A stretch of DNA of 64,000 nucleotides from the NCBI GenBank assembly GCA_964473155.1, contig CAYYNT010000011.1, positions 24,110 through 88,109 on the forward strand. The letters are read 5' to 3'. Made by a program: the position numbers and the translations under genes. Of this stretch, positions 7,022-15,317 are shown in pieces. Below the pieces are notes generated by a model that saw only the letters and a program-made list of their open reading frames with translations, was not told where the DNA came from and searched no databases. The DNA comes from JAJFUG01 sp964473155 (GTDB lineage: Bacteria > Gemmatimonadota > Glassbacteria > GWA2-58-10). Positions within the stretch are counted from its first letter, which is position 1, and every line of letters starts with the position of its first letter.

Positions 7022-9568
7022 ATGGCGCCCCACAGAAACTGTTTCCATGCTGTTGCAATATTCTGGTTGACTGTCATCGCTCTGATCCCTTTCAGGAACG
7101 TCACCGCCGCGCCGGACCTTTCCTCGGTGCGGTTCAGCGAGGACCTGAACAGCGACGGGCGGGTGAGTTTGATGGATGTTCTGAGTCTCCTGGTCCGTCT
7201 GCGCTCGGATTCGGTGAGTCCGGTGTTCGATTTCAATGGGGACGGCCTTCTGAATCGGTCCGACGCTGTCTTTCTCACCCGCAGTTTTGACAGCGGCCAG
7301 GTCACTGTCGCCCCCCTGACAGACACCTCGTGGCGCGTGACCGGACCGGGTGGCGGCGGCGGCCAGTTCCTGCCCACGGTCAATCCCGCCGATCCATCCA
7401 ACGTGTTCGAGCGCTGCGACATGACCGGGGCGTATGTCACTTATGACAACGCGCAGTCCTGGCGCATGTTCAACCTGCGGAACGTCATTACGGATTTCGA
7501 GTTCGACCCCTCGGAGCCGAATACGATCTACGCCGCTTCCAGCATGCTTTTCCGCAGCCGGGACAAGGGGGTGCGCTGGGAAATAGTTTATCCAGCGGCC
7601 GGAGATATTATCAAGGAGCATATGGAAGGCGACCACGCAGACCACTGGATCGAGACCGCCCAGGGTCAGCCCGAGGGCGAGCAGGCGAGCCAGGTGGAGA
7701 AGGTGCGTGTCGACCCGTCCGACAGCCGTCACCTCTGGATCGTGCATTCCGCTCCCTGGGGGGCTTCGTACTACGTTCTGGTCTCGAACGATGCCGGAGC
7801 GAGCTGGAGGCGTCTGGTTTCAGGCCTCAACGCCCCGGTGCTGGCCATTTTCCCTGGCTCCTGGTGGGGAAAAGGCGATGAGGCGATTGTTATCACCGAG
7901 AAGCAGGCCCTGCGTGTTTCGGAGACCAGCGGGCAATCCAGCCAGCTAACTCTCCCGGCTGCCGCGCTCACCATGGCGGATGGGGGCCGGGACTCAAACG
8001 GCGTGCTGTTTTATGCGCTGGCGGACAACAAAGTGCACCGGAGCACCGACCACGGAGCCACGTGGAGCAATGTCACCAGCAGCGCCCTTAACGGCGGATC
8101 GTATAACACTCTGGCGGTTTGCATGGGTCAGCCCGCTGTAGTTTACCTCTCCTGCACCGACTTTCCGGGCGGCACATTCGGCATTTTCCGCAGCGTGGAC
8201 CGGGGGGCGAAATGGGACTGGGTCTATCATTCGACTTGGAGCGGACTGATCGGCAATAATCTGATCGACAAGGGCTGGCTGGACCAGATCTACGGTCCGG
8301 GCTGGCGCGGCAATGCACTGTCGATCGGAGTTTGCGCGACAAACAGCGATATCTGCTACGTCACCGACTACGGCGGCACGATCCGCACCCTGGACGGGGG
8401 CAAAACCTGGAACCAGGTGTACTCGAAGAGCAATGCGGATGGGACTTATGCCACCCGCGGACTGGATGTAACCGGCAGCTACACGGTCAAGTTCGACCCC
8501 TTCGACAGCCTGCACATTTTCGCGCCCACAACCGATATCGGCGCGTTCCAGAGTTTCGACGGCGGTAATACCTGGCAGACCGGCATTCAGGGAGTGCCCG
8601 ATAACTGGACCAACACCTGCTACTGGATGGAATTCGATCCCGCGGTTAAAGGACGCGCCTGGTCGGCCTGGTCGTACAAGCACGATCTCCCGCGGGACAA
8701 GATGTTCCGCAACGGCTACACCAGTCCAGCCGGCGGGATCATGACCAGCACGGATGCGGGCCGCAACTGGACAAACGCCAGCTCCGGACTGCCCTCGGAT
8801 TTCGTGGCCACGCATATCGAGCTGGATGAAAAAAGCCCGTCCGGGAACCGCACTCTCTATGCCTGCGGATTCCGCAACGGGGTTTACAAGTCGGTCAATA
8901 ACGGCCAGACCTGGCAGGCGTTGGCCCAGGTCCCAGGAACCAACAAAAACTACTGGCGGCTGTCTCTTCTTCCGAGCGGCAGACTTTTTGTCCTGGTGGT
9001 GCGCGACTGGCAGAACTCGAAGCAGGTGGCGGGTGGATTGTATCGCAGCGATGACGGCGGCTCATCCTGGCAGGCGGTCAGCCTGCCCGAACGGGTGAAT
9101 TTCCCGAATGACCTGATCTACGATCCCGTGGACCCCAACCGTCTTTACCTCTGCGCCTGGCCCTGGATGGATGTGAAGGGGATGGCCAATGGCAACTACA
9201 TTGTCGATGAGGTGGGCGGCGGAATGGTGGCTAGCGACGACGGCGGAGTAAGCTGGCGGCGCATTTTCCGCGAGGATGCGCACGCCTACGCCGCGGCGCT
9301 CGACCCGCGCGACAGCAATGTGATCCTGGTCAACACCTTCGACAGCGCGGCTTTCCGGAGCGAGGACCGCGGAGTCACCTGGACCCGCATAAAAGGCTAC
9401 AATTTCAAGTGGGGTTACCGTCCCATATTCGACCCCCATCATCCCGGAATGATATACCTTACCACTTTCGGGGGCGGCAATCACTACGGCCCGGCCCAGG
9501 GCGATCCGGCCGCGTTCGAGGACATTTCGAATTTCCAGCTCCGCTGGCGCTGGGGCGATCAGTTCTGA
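7022..9568 (+). CDS. Secreted Asp-box beta-propeller protein with N-terminal dockerin-like repeats
   Basis: 848 residues. ATG 7022 follows AGGAG by 6 nt; a TTG at 7016 is in frame but too close to that site. A signal peptide (about 1-29) is followed by two EF-hand-like loops with helices (about 37-90: DLNSDGRVSLMDVLSLL and DFNGDGLLNRSDAVFL), a dockerin-like module. The rest has at least eleven Asp-box motifs of the form S-x-D-x-G-x-x-W, for example SRDKGVRW, STDHGATW, SFDGGNTW and SDDGGVSW, typical of sortilin/GH74-type double propellers. Such proteins bind or cut beta-glucans, but catalytic residues cannot be assigned. No sialidase RIP motif is present. First gene of the operon with the heparinase-like and DUF4832 proteins. 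Confidence 0.83.
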   Translation: MAPHRNCFHAVAIFWLTVIALIPFRNVTAAPDLSSVRFSEDLNSDGRVSLMDVLSLLVRLRSDSVSPVFDFNGDGLLNRSDAVFLTRSFDSGQVTVAPLTDTSWRVTGPGGGGGQFLPTVNPADPSNVFERCDMTGAYVTYDNAQSWRMFNLRNVITDFEFDPSEPNTIYAASSMLFRSRDKGVRWEIVYPAAGDIIKEHMEGDHADHWIETAQGQPEGEQASQVEKVRVDPSDSRHLWIVHSAPWGASYYVLVSNDAGASWRRLVSGLNAPVLAIFPGSWWGKGDEAIVITEKQALRVSETSGQSSQLTLPAAALTMADGGRDSNGVLFYALADNKVHRSTDHGATWSNVTSSALNGGSYNTLAVCMGQPAVVYLSCTDFPGGTFGIFRSVDRGAKWDWVYHSTWSGLIGNNLIDKGWLDQIYGPGWRGNALSIGVCATNSDICYVTDYGGTIRTLDGGKTWNQVYSKSNADGTYATRGLDVTGSYTVKFDPFDSLHIFAPTTDIGAFQSFDGGNTWQTGIQGVPDNWTNTCYWMEFDPAVKGRAWSAWSYKHDLPRDKMFRNGYTSPAGGIMTSTDAGRNWTNASSGLPSDFVATHIELDEKSPSGNRTLYACGFRNGVYKSVNNGQTWQALAQVPGTNKNYWRLSLLPSGRLFVLVVRDWQNSKQVAGGLYRSDDGGSSWQAVSLPERVNFPNDLIYDPVDPNRLYLCAWPWMDVKGMANGNYIVDEVGGGMVASDDGGVSWRRIFREDAHAYAAALDPRDSNVILVNTFDSAAFRSEDRGVTWTRIKGYNFKWGYRPIFDPHHPGMIYLTTFGGGNHYGPAQGDPAAFEDISNFQLRWRWGDQF

Positions 9569-9611
9569 TTCCCCGGCGGACTAACCTGATCAGCCCGCGA
9601 GGTGAATCCTG

Positions 9612-11492
9612 ATGGGTTGCAGAAGCTTTCGAATTGCCGTATCAGCGGCGGGAGTGCTGCTGTCCGTAATAATTCTATCCGCCGCCTGCCGGAATGCCGA
9701 GAAAATATCTTCCGGCATTGCCCGGTCCGGAGACGCAGGGCGTTCCGCGGCGCGGGAGGAGGTGCTGCGCCGGGCTGAACAGCACCTGACGCAGAAGCGC
9801 CTGATTGTGGACTACTACCGTATCCATCGCAAGCTGGCCTATCCGCTTCCTGTAACCAGGATCGACAATCCGCCTGTCCCGGTAGAGGACAGTTTCTCCT
9901 ATCCCTGGGAGATATGGATGCTCTGGGAGCTTGAGGAGCGGATCAACTGCCTGGGGTTGGCCGCTGAGTGGACAGGTGCTCCCCGTTTCCGCGAGGCGGC
10001 GGTCCAAGATCTGGAAGCCCTGGCCGCATGGGAAAGCTACAATGTCCAGCGCGAGCCGCATCTTTCCGTGGGACATGCGGCGCGGATAATGTCCCTGGCC
10101 CTCGGCGGATGGGACTGGCTGCCGTCAGGGTTGAAAGAAACCCTGGAACAGGCCTGCCGCCGTCTGGTGGACCAGCATGCCGCCTGGCTGCAAGGACGGC
10201 TGGAACTGAAGAGCGTGGAGCAGGTGCTGGCCGCGACTCCCCCGGTGACCCACAACATACCGTTGATAGCCAGCCTGGGGATGTGCATGGCCGCCCGGAG
10301 CTGCGGCCACCCGCTGCGCGACGCCCTGGAGCAGCATTGCCTGGCCCTGGTGCTGGCCGTGCTCGACATGCGAGGGCAGGAACTGACCGAGGCGGTCTCG
10401 TACGATGGGTACATTCTGGATTTCGTGGCCGACTGGCTCGCCAGTGCGCCCGAGGAAAGCCGCCGGGCTGTGCTGAATCACCCGCAGACATTCCGCGTGC
10501 TGGGTCAGGCGGCCCTGCTCTCAGCGCCCGGCTGCGCCTGGCGGTTTGCCCCGTTCAACGATGTCGAGCCGCGTGAGATGCCGTTTCATGCGGATGCGCA
10601 GGCCAAGTTTCTCCGCTTCCAGGCGGACAGTCTTTCCGCGTGGTACATGCGGCGCTTCCCGCTGGAAATCCTGCGTGCTGAGGGGCTGGCGGCAATGGAT
10701 GCCCTGGCATCGCAGGATACCGGCGCTGGATATGCTCCCTCCGCGGGGGCGATCGAGGCCCTGTATGCGCTTGTACTGCGCACGGGCTGGGAGGAGGATG
10801 ACCTGGCGGTGGCAGTGTCGGCCTCCAATGCCACGGCTGGTCACATACAGTTTGACAGCGGCTCTCTTGTCCTGGGGACTCGCGGCCGCTGGCTGATCGA
10901 CGATCCCGGCTACCAGCAGTACCTGAGCGGCGATGAGCGGGATTTCACCCTGGGGCCGGGGGCGCATAATTATCCGGTGCTGAACGGCCTGGTCCAGAAC
11001 GGCCACGGCATGAAACGCCTGCTCTGCTCTCAGGAAAGCGACAGCCTCTGTCATGCCCGGCTCGACCTGACCGGCTGCTATGACAGGTCGCTTAAGCTCG
11101 ATCTGGTGAGCCGGGATGTCTGGCTGGCCGGGAAAAACCTGGTTGTCGTGGCCGACCGTGTAAAAGGCAGGGAGTTGAAAGAAATCCGCTACACCTGGCA
11201 GGGCTGCGCGGAGGCGGCCTGGTGGCCGCGTGACGGGGCCTGGCTCCTTACCGCGGCGGGGGCGGACCTCTGGATTCAGTCGCCGGGGCGGCCGCTGGAC
11301 GGCGGCGAGCTGTACCGGCATCCGGGGACCCGCGGCCAGATGTCCCTGCGCAGGGCGATGGAAGCCGGTGATGATAACTGCCTGTGGTGGGTGTTCAACC
11401 TGGACAAAAATCCAGCTTCATGCAGTCTTGACAGCAACGGATTGCGGTTGCGGGTGGACGGTTGGAGGGAGGTTTTCACTTTGAAAGAGTAG
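9612..11492 (+). CDS. Heparinase II/III-like lipoprotein
   Basis: 626 residues. The lipobox LSAAC puts the lipidated Cys at 26. The middle (about 60-350) is an alpha-helical toroid with conserved stretches such as PPVTHNIPLIASLGMCMAA. The C-terminal half (about 390-620) is a beta-sandwich with FDSGSLVLGTRGRWLIDDPG and GPGAHNYPVLNG, the pattern of the heparinase II/III domain. The family consists of polysaccharide lyases acting on uronic-acid-containing glycans; the substrate is unknown. The ATG follows GAGGTGA. It starts 43 nt after the propeller gene and is probably in the same operon. Confidence 0.82.
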   Translation: MGCRSFRIAVSAAGVLLSVIILSAACRNAEKISSGIARSGDAGRSAAREEVLRRAEQHLTQKRLIVDYYRIHRKLAYPLPVTRIDNPPVPVEDSFSYPWEIWMLWELEERINCLGLAAEWTGAPRFREAAVQDLEALAAWESYNVQREPHLSVGHAARIMSLALGGWDWLPSGLKETLEQACRRLVDQHAAWLQGRLELKSVEQVLAATPPVTHNIPLIASLGMCMAARSCGHPLRDALEQHCLALVLAVLDMRGQELTEAVSYDGYILDFVADWLASAPEESRRAVLNHPQTFRVLGQAALLSAPGCAWRFAPFNDVEPREMPFHADAQAKFLRFQADSLSAWYMRRFPLEILRAEGLAAMDALASQDTGAGYAPSAGAIEALYALVLRTGWEEDDLAVAVSASNATAGHIQFDSGSLVLGTRGRWLIDDPGYQQYLSGDERDFTLGPGAHNYPVLNGLVQNGHGMKRLLCSQESDSLCHARLDLTGCYDRSLKLDLVSRDVWLAGKNLVVVADRVKGRELKEIRYTWQGCAEAAWWPRDGAWLLTAAGADLWIQSPGRPLDGGELYRHPGTRGQMSLRRAMEAGDDNCLWWVFNLDKNPASCSLDSNGLRLRVDGWREVFTLKE

Positions 11493-11611
11493 CCGGAGGA
11501 GTTTTAGACCGTTTATTATCTGAAATGTACGGCTGGTCTTATTCTCCTCCGAAAGTTCAAAGCTCAGGCTCCAGGATTGATGACCTCCAACATTCAATTA
11601 AAGGAGAAAAA

Positions 11612-13105
11612 ATGTTCCGACGCACCGCCGCCATACTGGCGGCAATACTTCTGGGTGTGTATGTGTATGCCGCGGCCCAGGATACACTGCACGTCCGTCC
11701 GGTGGAAATCGACGATGTGCTGAACAATCCGGGGATCGGATTCAACACATTCCAGCGTTTCAACGGCGACACCCTGAACGGCGGGGACCGCTGGACCGAG
11801 GGTTTCCCCATCGAGTACCAGGAGTTTGACGGCGACCTTCGCAATCCGGACCACCCGGACTGCTCCACGGCCTATTTCCGTGTTTACTGGCGCTATGTGG
11901 AGACCGCGCCGGGGGTGTACAACTGGGCCATGTTCGACAAAGCCCTGCGCACGGCGGCCGAACGCGGACAGACCTTGATAATAAGAATTGGCCCTTACGG
12001 CGGCGGGCCGCGGGCGGATGTGCCGTCCTGGTACCGTGACATGATCGGCCCGGCGGATAACCTGGGCGACGGCAAATGGCGCTGCGATCCGGAGGACCCG
12101 CGCTATCTGAAATATTTCGGCGGCATGATCCGGGCTTTCGGTGCGCGTTACGACGGGCACCCGGACCTGGAATGCGTGGATATTTCGGTCATCGGGTTCT
12201 GGGGCGAGGGCAGCGGCTCGCATCTGCTTAAACAGCAGACCTGGCGCGACCTGATAAACTGCTATCTCGACAGTTTCAAAAAGACCCACCTGATCTACCA
12301 GCCGTTGAACGGTGACGCGCCTGATCCCGGTGCGCTTCTTCGCGGCCTTCCGATCGCCGCAAGCTGGCTTGACGGGCGCAACAACGGCGAGGGGCCGCAG
12401 ATGAGACACCTTGGCTGGCGCATGGACTGTTTGGGAGACATGGGTTTCTGGCGCAAGGAGCAGGGCGACTGGTGTCACATGCTGGATGTCTATCCGCAGG
12501 ACATCCAGCGCAGCGGGATGCTGGACGCCTGGAAGAAAGCCCCGGTGACCATGGAAATATGCGGCACTTTCAAGACCTGGCTCAAGACCCAGAAATACGA
12601 TGAAAAAATCGTAAAATACGTTTTCGACCAGGCCCTCAAGTGGCATATCAGCACGTTCAACGCCAAGAGCAGCGGCGTGCCGCAGGAATGGAAACCTCTG
12701 GTGGATGACTGGCTGCGCCGCATGGGCTACCGGTTCGTTCTGCGCAAGTTCACCTGGCCCGCCACGGTGCGGCCCCACGGCAAGCTGACTTTCAGGACCT
12801 GGTGGGAAAACAAGGGCGTAGCGCCCTGCTACCGCGAATTCCCGCTGGCCCTCAGGCTGCGCGGAGCCGGCCGCAGCGAGGTGCTTTGCACCGACGCCGA
12901 TATCCGCAACTGGCTGCCGGGTGATATAATATACGACAGCGCCGTGTTCGTGCCTCTCGGACTGCCCGAGGGCGAGTATGATCTGGATATAGCCATCCTC
13001 GACCCGCGCACCCGTCAGCCGAAAGTGAAGCTGGCCATTGCGGGACGGATGGAGGATGGCTGGTATCCGCTGGGAAAGGTCAGCGTGAAAGAGACGGTGA
13101 AGTGA
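11612..13105 (+). CDS. Secreted DUF4832 protein, glycoside-hydrolase-like barrel
   Basis: 497 residues from ATG 11612, preceded by AAGGAG. The signal peptide ends near residue 22 (VYVYAAAQ). Residues 25-330 resemble a TIM-barrel glycosidase: NNPGIGFNTFQRF, then STAYFRVYWRYVETAPGVYNW, typical of the first strands of beta-galactosidase-like folds, and SVIGFWGEGSG. Residues 370-490 are a beta-sandwich of the DUF4832 type (FRTWWENKGVAPCYREFPLAL, then IAILDPRTRQPKVKLAI). The catalytic acids are not certain. It lies 119 nt after the heparinase-like gene, and its stop overlaps the start of the next gene. Confidence 0.75.
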   Translation: MFRRTAAILAAILLGVYVYAAAQDTLHVRPVEIDDVLNNPGIGFNTFQRFNGDTLNGGDRWTEGFPIEYQEFDGDLRNPDHPDCSTAYFRVYWRYVETAPGVYNWAMFDKALRTAAERGQTLIIRIGPYGGGPRADVPSWYRDMIGPADNLGDGKWRCDPEDPRYLKYFGGMIRAFGARYDGHPDLECVDISVIGFWGEGSGSHLLKQQTWRDLINCYLDSFKKTHLIYQPLNGDAPDPGALLRGLPIAASWLDGRNNGEGPQMRHLGWRMDCLGDMGFWRKEQGDWCHMLDVYPQDIQRSGMLDAWKKAPVTMEICGTFKTWLKTQKYDEKIVKYVFDQALKWHISTFNAKSSGVPQEWKPLVDDWLRRMGYRFVLRKFTWPATVRPHGKLTFRTWWENKGVAPCYREFPLALRLRGAGRSEVLCTDADIRNWLPGDIIYDSAVFVPLGLPEGEYDLDIAILDPRTRQPKVKLAIAGRMEDGWYPLGKVSVKETVK

Positions 13106-13830
13106 TGGATGCGGCGGAGCTGCTGGAAGAACTCAGAGTTTATCTGACCGGCCGCGGGGCCTCGCTGGTGGCCTGCGCCGACATTCAGGCCATCCCCTCG
13201 GAACTGCGGGATGATTTCCCGCGGGCCTTGCTGATAGCGGTGGCGCTGACTCCCTCGATTGTGGCCGGTATATCCAGCGGTCCGACTTTCGAATATTTGC
13301 GGGAATACAAGAGAGTCAACGCCCTGCTGACCAGCCTTGCCGAAGACGCGGCGGAATACCTGCAGAAAGCGGGATGGCAGGCCAAGGCTTATCTGCCATC
13401 CAAAGGAGGGGCCGCGAACGAGGGCCTGCGAACGCCCCTGCCGCACAAGACTGTGGCCACGCTTTCCGGAGCGGGCTGGATCGGGCGTTGCGCCCTTCTG
13501 GTGACGGAGCGGTTCGGCTCAGCCTTGCGGATCAACCGCGTGCTGACCGATGCCCCGCTGACAGCGGGAGAACCGGTGACCGAGTCGCTCTGCGGCGCAT
13601 GCTTTGAATGCGTGCGGGCCTGTCCGGCCGGAGCGCCTCAGGGAGGCGCCTGGACCCCGGGAATGAACCGCGAGGAGCTTTTCGACGCCTTCGCCTGCCG
13701 CGACAAAGCAATTAATCTTTGTCCGGAGGAGTGGGACGTGCGGTCGATCTGCGGCATCTGCATCCAGGCTTGCCCGCACACCAGGCGTTACCTGGTGCGC
13801 AGCGGCGTCACGCTGGCAGGAAACCCATGA
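13105..13830 (+). CDS. Short QueG-like double 4Fe-4S protein (epoxyqueuosine-reductase family)
   Basis: 241 residues. The ATG at 13105 shares its A with the TGA of the DUF4832 gene, so translation is probably coupled; GTG 13102 is an alternative. The Cys pattern CGACFECVRACPAG (about residue 170) plus CPEEW and CGICIQACPH near the C-terminus gives the eight cysteines of two 4Fe-4S clusters, as in the C-terminal half of QueG. QueG reduces epoxyqueuosine in tRNA using cobalamin and is about 350-400 residues, so this protein is short and lacks the HEAT-repeat tail. It may be a QueG-like reductase with another substrate, which would fit better with its glycan-enzyme operon. Confidence 0.75.
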   Translation: MDAAELLEELRVYLTGRGASLVACADIQAIPSELRDDFPRALLIAVALTPSIVAGISSGPTFEYLREYKRVNALLTSLAEDAAEYLQKAGWQAKAYLPSKGGAANEGLRTPLPHKTVATLSGAGWIGRCALLVTERFGSALRINRVLTDAPLTAGEPVTESLCGACFECVRACPAGAPQGGAWTPGMNREELFDAFACRDKAINLCPEEWDVRSICGICIQACPHTRRYLVRSGVTLAGNP

Positions 13831-13840
13831 TAGAAAGATA

Positions 13841-13882
13841 TTAAAGGCAAGGGGCACGGTGTGCCGCGCCCCTTGCCTTTAA
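13841..13882. terminator. Long palindrome between convergent genes; core related to the dispersed repeat
   Basis: Perfect 15-bp arms (TTAAAGGCAAGGGGC and its complement) around a 12-nt centre. Placed between the end of the QueG-like gene and the end of the TlpA-like gene, it could terminate transcription from both sides, although the T-runs are short. The inner 23 bp (starting GGGGCACGG, ending GCCCCT) differ at about three positions from the core of the dispersed repeat, so it may derive from one. Confidence 0.55.
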
Positions 13883-13934
13883 TCATGACAACCTTTATGA
13901 AATGCTGCCTTCTGTTATCTTTACCGGCATATTA

Positions 13935-14477
13935 TCAAAGCAGTTTCTTGATCTGCGCCTCGAAATAATCTTTCGACTGCAATCCGATTACCTTGTCCAC
14001 TATGTTGCCCTGACGGTCGATCACGAAAGTGGTCGGGATGCCGGTGAACACCTCGTAGGCGTTGACCGCCTCCATGGTGGCCATCACCACCGGGTAGTTC
14101 ACTCCTTGCTTTTCCATGAAAGCCTTGACCACCGAGGGTCCGCCTTTGTCCACCGAAATACCCACCATCTCGAAGCCCTGGTCCTTATAAGTCTTGTAAA
14201 GGGCGATGAAATCCGGTATCTCCTGCACGCAGGGCGGGCACCAGGTGGCCCAGAAATCGACAATCAGCACTTTGCCTTTCAACTCGGACAGGCTGAGAGA
14301 CCCGCTGCCGTCCACCTTTTCCAGGCTGAAATCGGGGGCTGGCCTGAGCGCCGCGGCCGGGGCGGCCTGACCCTCCTGTTGGGAAGATGGCTGCTCCTGT
14401 TTCTGGCCCGAGGCCCCGCAGGCCAGGACAAGCACGGTCAGAAGCGCCGGAGCGGCAAGTTTTCTGGCGAATGTCAT
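13935..14477 (-). CDS. TlpA-like thioredoxin-fold lipoprotein
   Basis: 180 residues from ATG 14477, with AGAGGAGAG upstream; 13 further in-frame codons upstream look non-coding. The lipobox LVLAC predicts lipidation, followed by a Gln/Ala-rich linker (about 25-50). The thioredoxin domain has the redox motif WATWCPPC and the cis-Pro motif GIPTTFVIDRQG. TlpA/ResA proteins reduce disulfides outside the cytoplasm, for example apocytochrome c cysteines. The CcdA gene lies just upstream on the same strand (51-nt gap) and is the expected membrane electron donor. Confidence 0.9.
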   Translation of the reverse strand: MTFARKLAAPALLTVLVLACGASGQKQEQPSSQQEGQAAPAAALRPAPDFSLEKVDGSGSLSLSELKGKVLIVDFWATWCPPCVQEIPDFIALYKTYKDQGFEMVGISVDKGGPSVVKAFMEKQGVNYPVVMATMEAVNAYEVFTGIPTTFVIDRQGNIVDKVIGLQSKDYFEAQIKKLL

Positions 14478-14528
14478 GCAACTCTCCTCTGGTTGAAGGG
14501 GATCTATTTGATTCAATGTCTGCCGTTT

Positions 14529-15266
14529 TCAACCGAGCCGGATCAGACCGGGGAACCACTGTATTAAGTATTGGCTGAGAACGGCGAACATGTCAAGTGC
14601 GATCAGGATGCCGATGAGGATAAGGAAAACGCCCGCGGCCAGCTCGACCTTGCGCATATGACGCCGTATGTGGCTATAGAAGCCGAAGAAACCGTTAATC
14701 GCCAGACCGGTGGCGATGAACGGCAGTCCGAGGCCCAGCGAATAGACCGCCAGAAGGAGCACACCCTGTCCCACGCTTCCCTGCTGCGCGGCCAGGGCAA
14801 GGATCGCGCCCAGGATCGGACCGATACAGGGAGTCCAGCCGAAAGCGAACGCCGCGCCGATAAGGAAAATACCCAGAGCGCCCAGAGGGTTCTCGCGCAC
14901 CTGGATACGTTTCTCGTACTCCAGGAAACCGATCCGGAACAGCCCGGTCATGTGCAGGCCGAGGACGATGATCAGCGCGCCGGCGACCCGGTTGAACCAG
15001 ATACGGTTGGTGAAAAGAATCTTGCTGATGAACGAGGCTCCGGCCCCCAGCAGGATGAACACGGTCGAGAACCCGAGCACGAACACAAGGGTCTGGAGGA
15101 ACACTTTCAGGAGACGTTTTTTCCGCGTTGCGCTGTCATCCTGCAACTCCTCCACGCTCATCCCGGTGATGAAAGAAATATATGCCGGAATGAGCGGCAG
15201 CACGCAGGGGCTGATGAAAGAGAACAATCCAGCGGAGAAGGCGGTCAGTATGGAGACGCTTTCCAT
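14529..15266 (-). CDS. ccdA: CcdA-type thiol:disulfide interchange membrane protein
   Basis: 245 residues with six predicted membrane spans. The two conserved redox Cys-Pro sites are visible: FISPCVLPLIPAYISFITG in the first span and GWTPCIGPILGAI around residue 140. CcdA passes electrons from cytoplasmic thioredoxin to exported thioredoxin-like proteins such as the TlpA-like lipoprotein encoded next. The loop with EELQDDSATRKKRL after the first span is cytoplasmic in the family. It starts 51 nt after the RND pump stop, so it may be read from the same transcript. Confidence 0.92.
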   Translation of the reverse strand: MESVSILTAFSAGLFSFISPCVLPLIPAYISFITGMSVEELQDDSATRKKRLLKVFLQTLVFVLGFSTVFILLGAGASFISKILFTNRIWFNRVAGALIIVLGLHMTGLFRIGFLEYEKRIQVRENPLGALGIFLIGAAFAFGWTPCIGPILGAILALAAQQGSVGQGVLLLAVYSLGLGLPFIATGLAINGFFGFYSHIRRHMRKVELAAGVFLILIGILIALDMFAVLSQYLIQWFPGLIRLG

Positions 15267-15317
15267 GAGGCTGGCTCCCGTGTCGTTCGTTGCGAGTCAG
15301 GCCGGCAGACAGCTTGG

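Noticed and set aside
7022..9568. Sialidase as the function of the Asp-box protein
   Set aside because: Asp-boxes alone are not specific; the RIP motif and the arginine triad of sialidases were not found.
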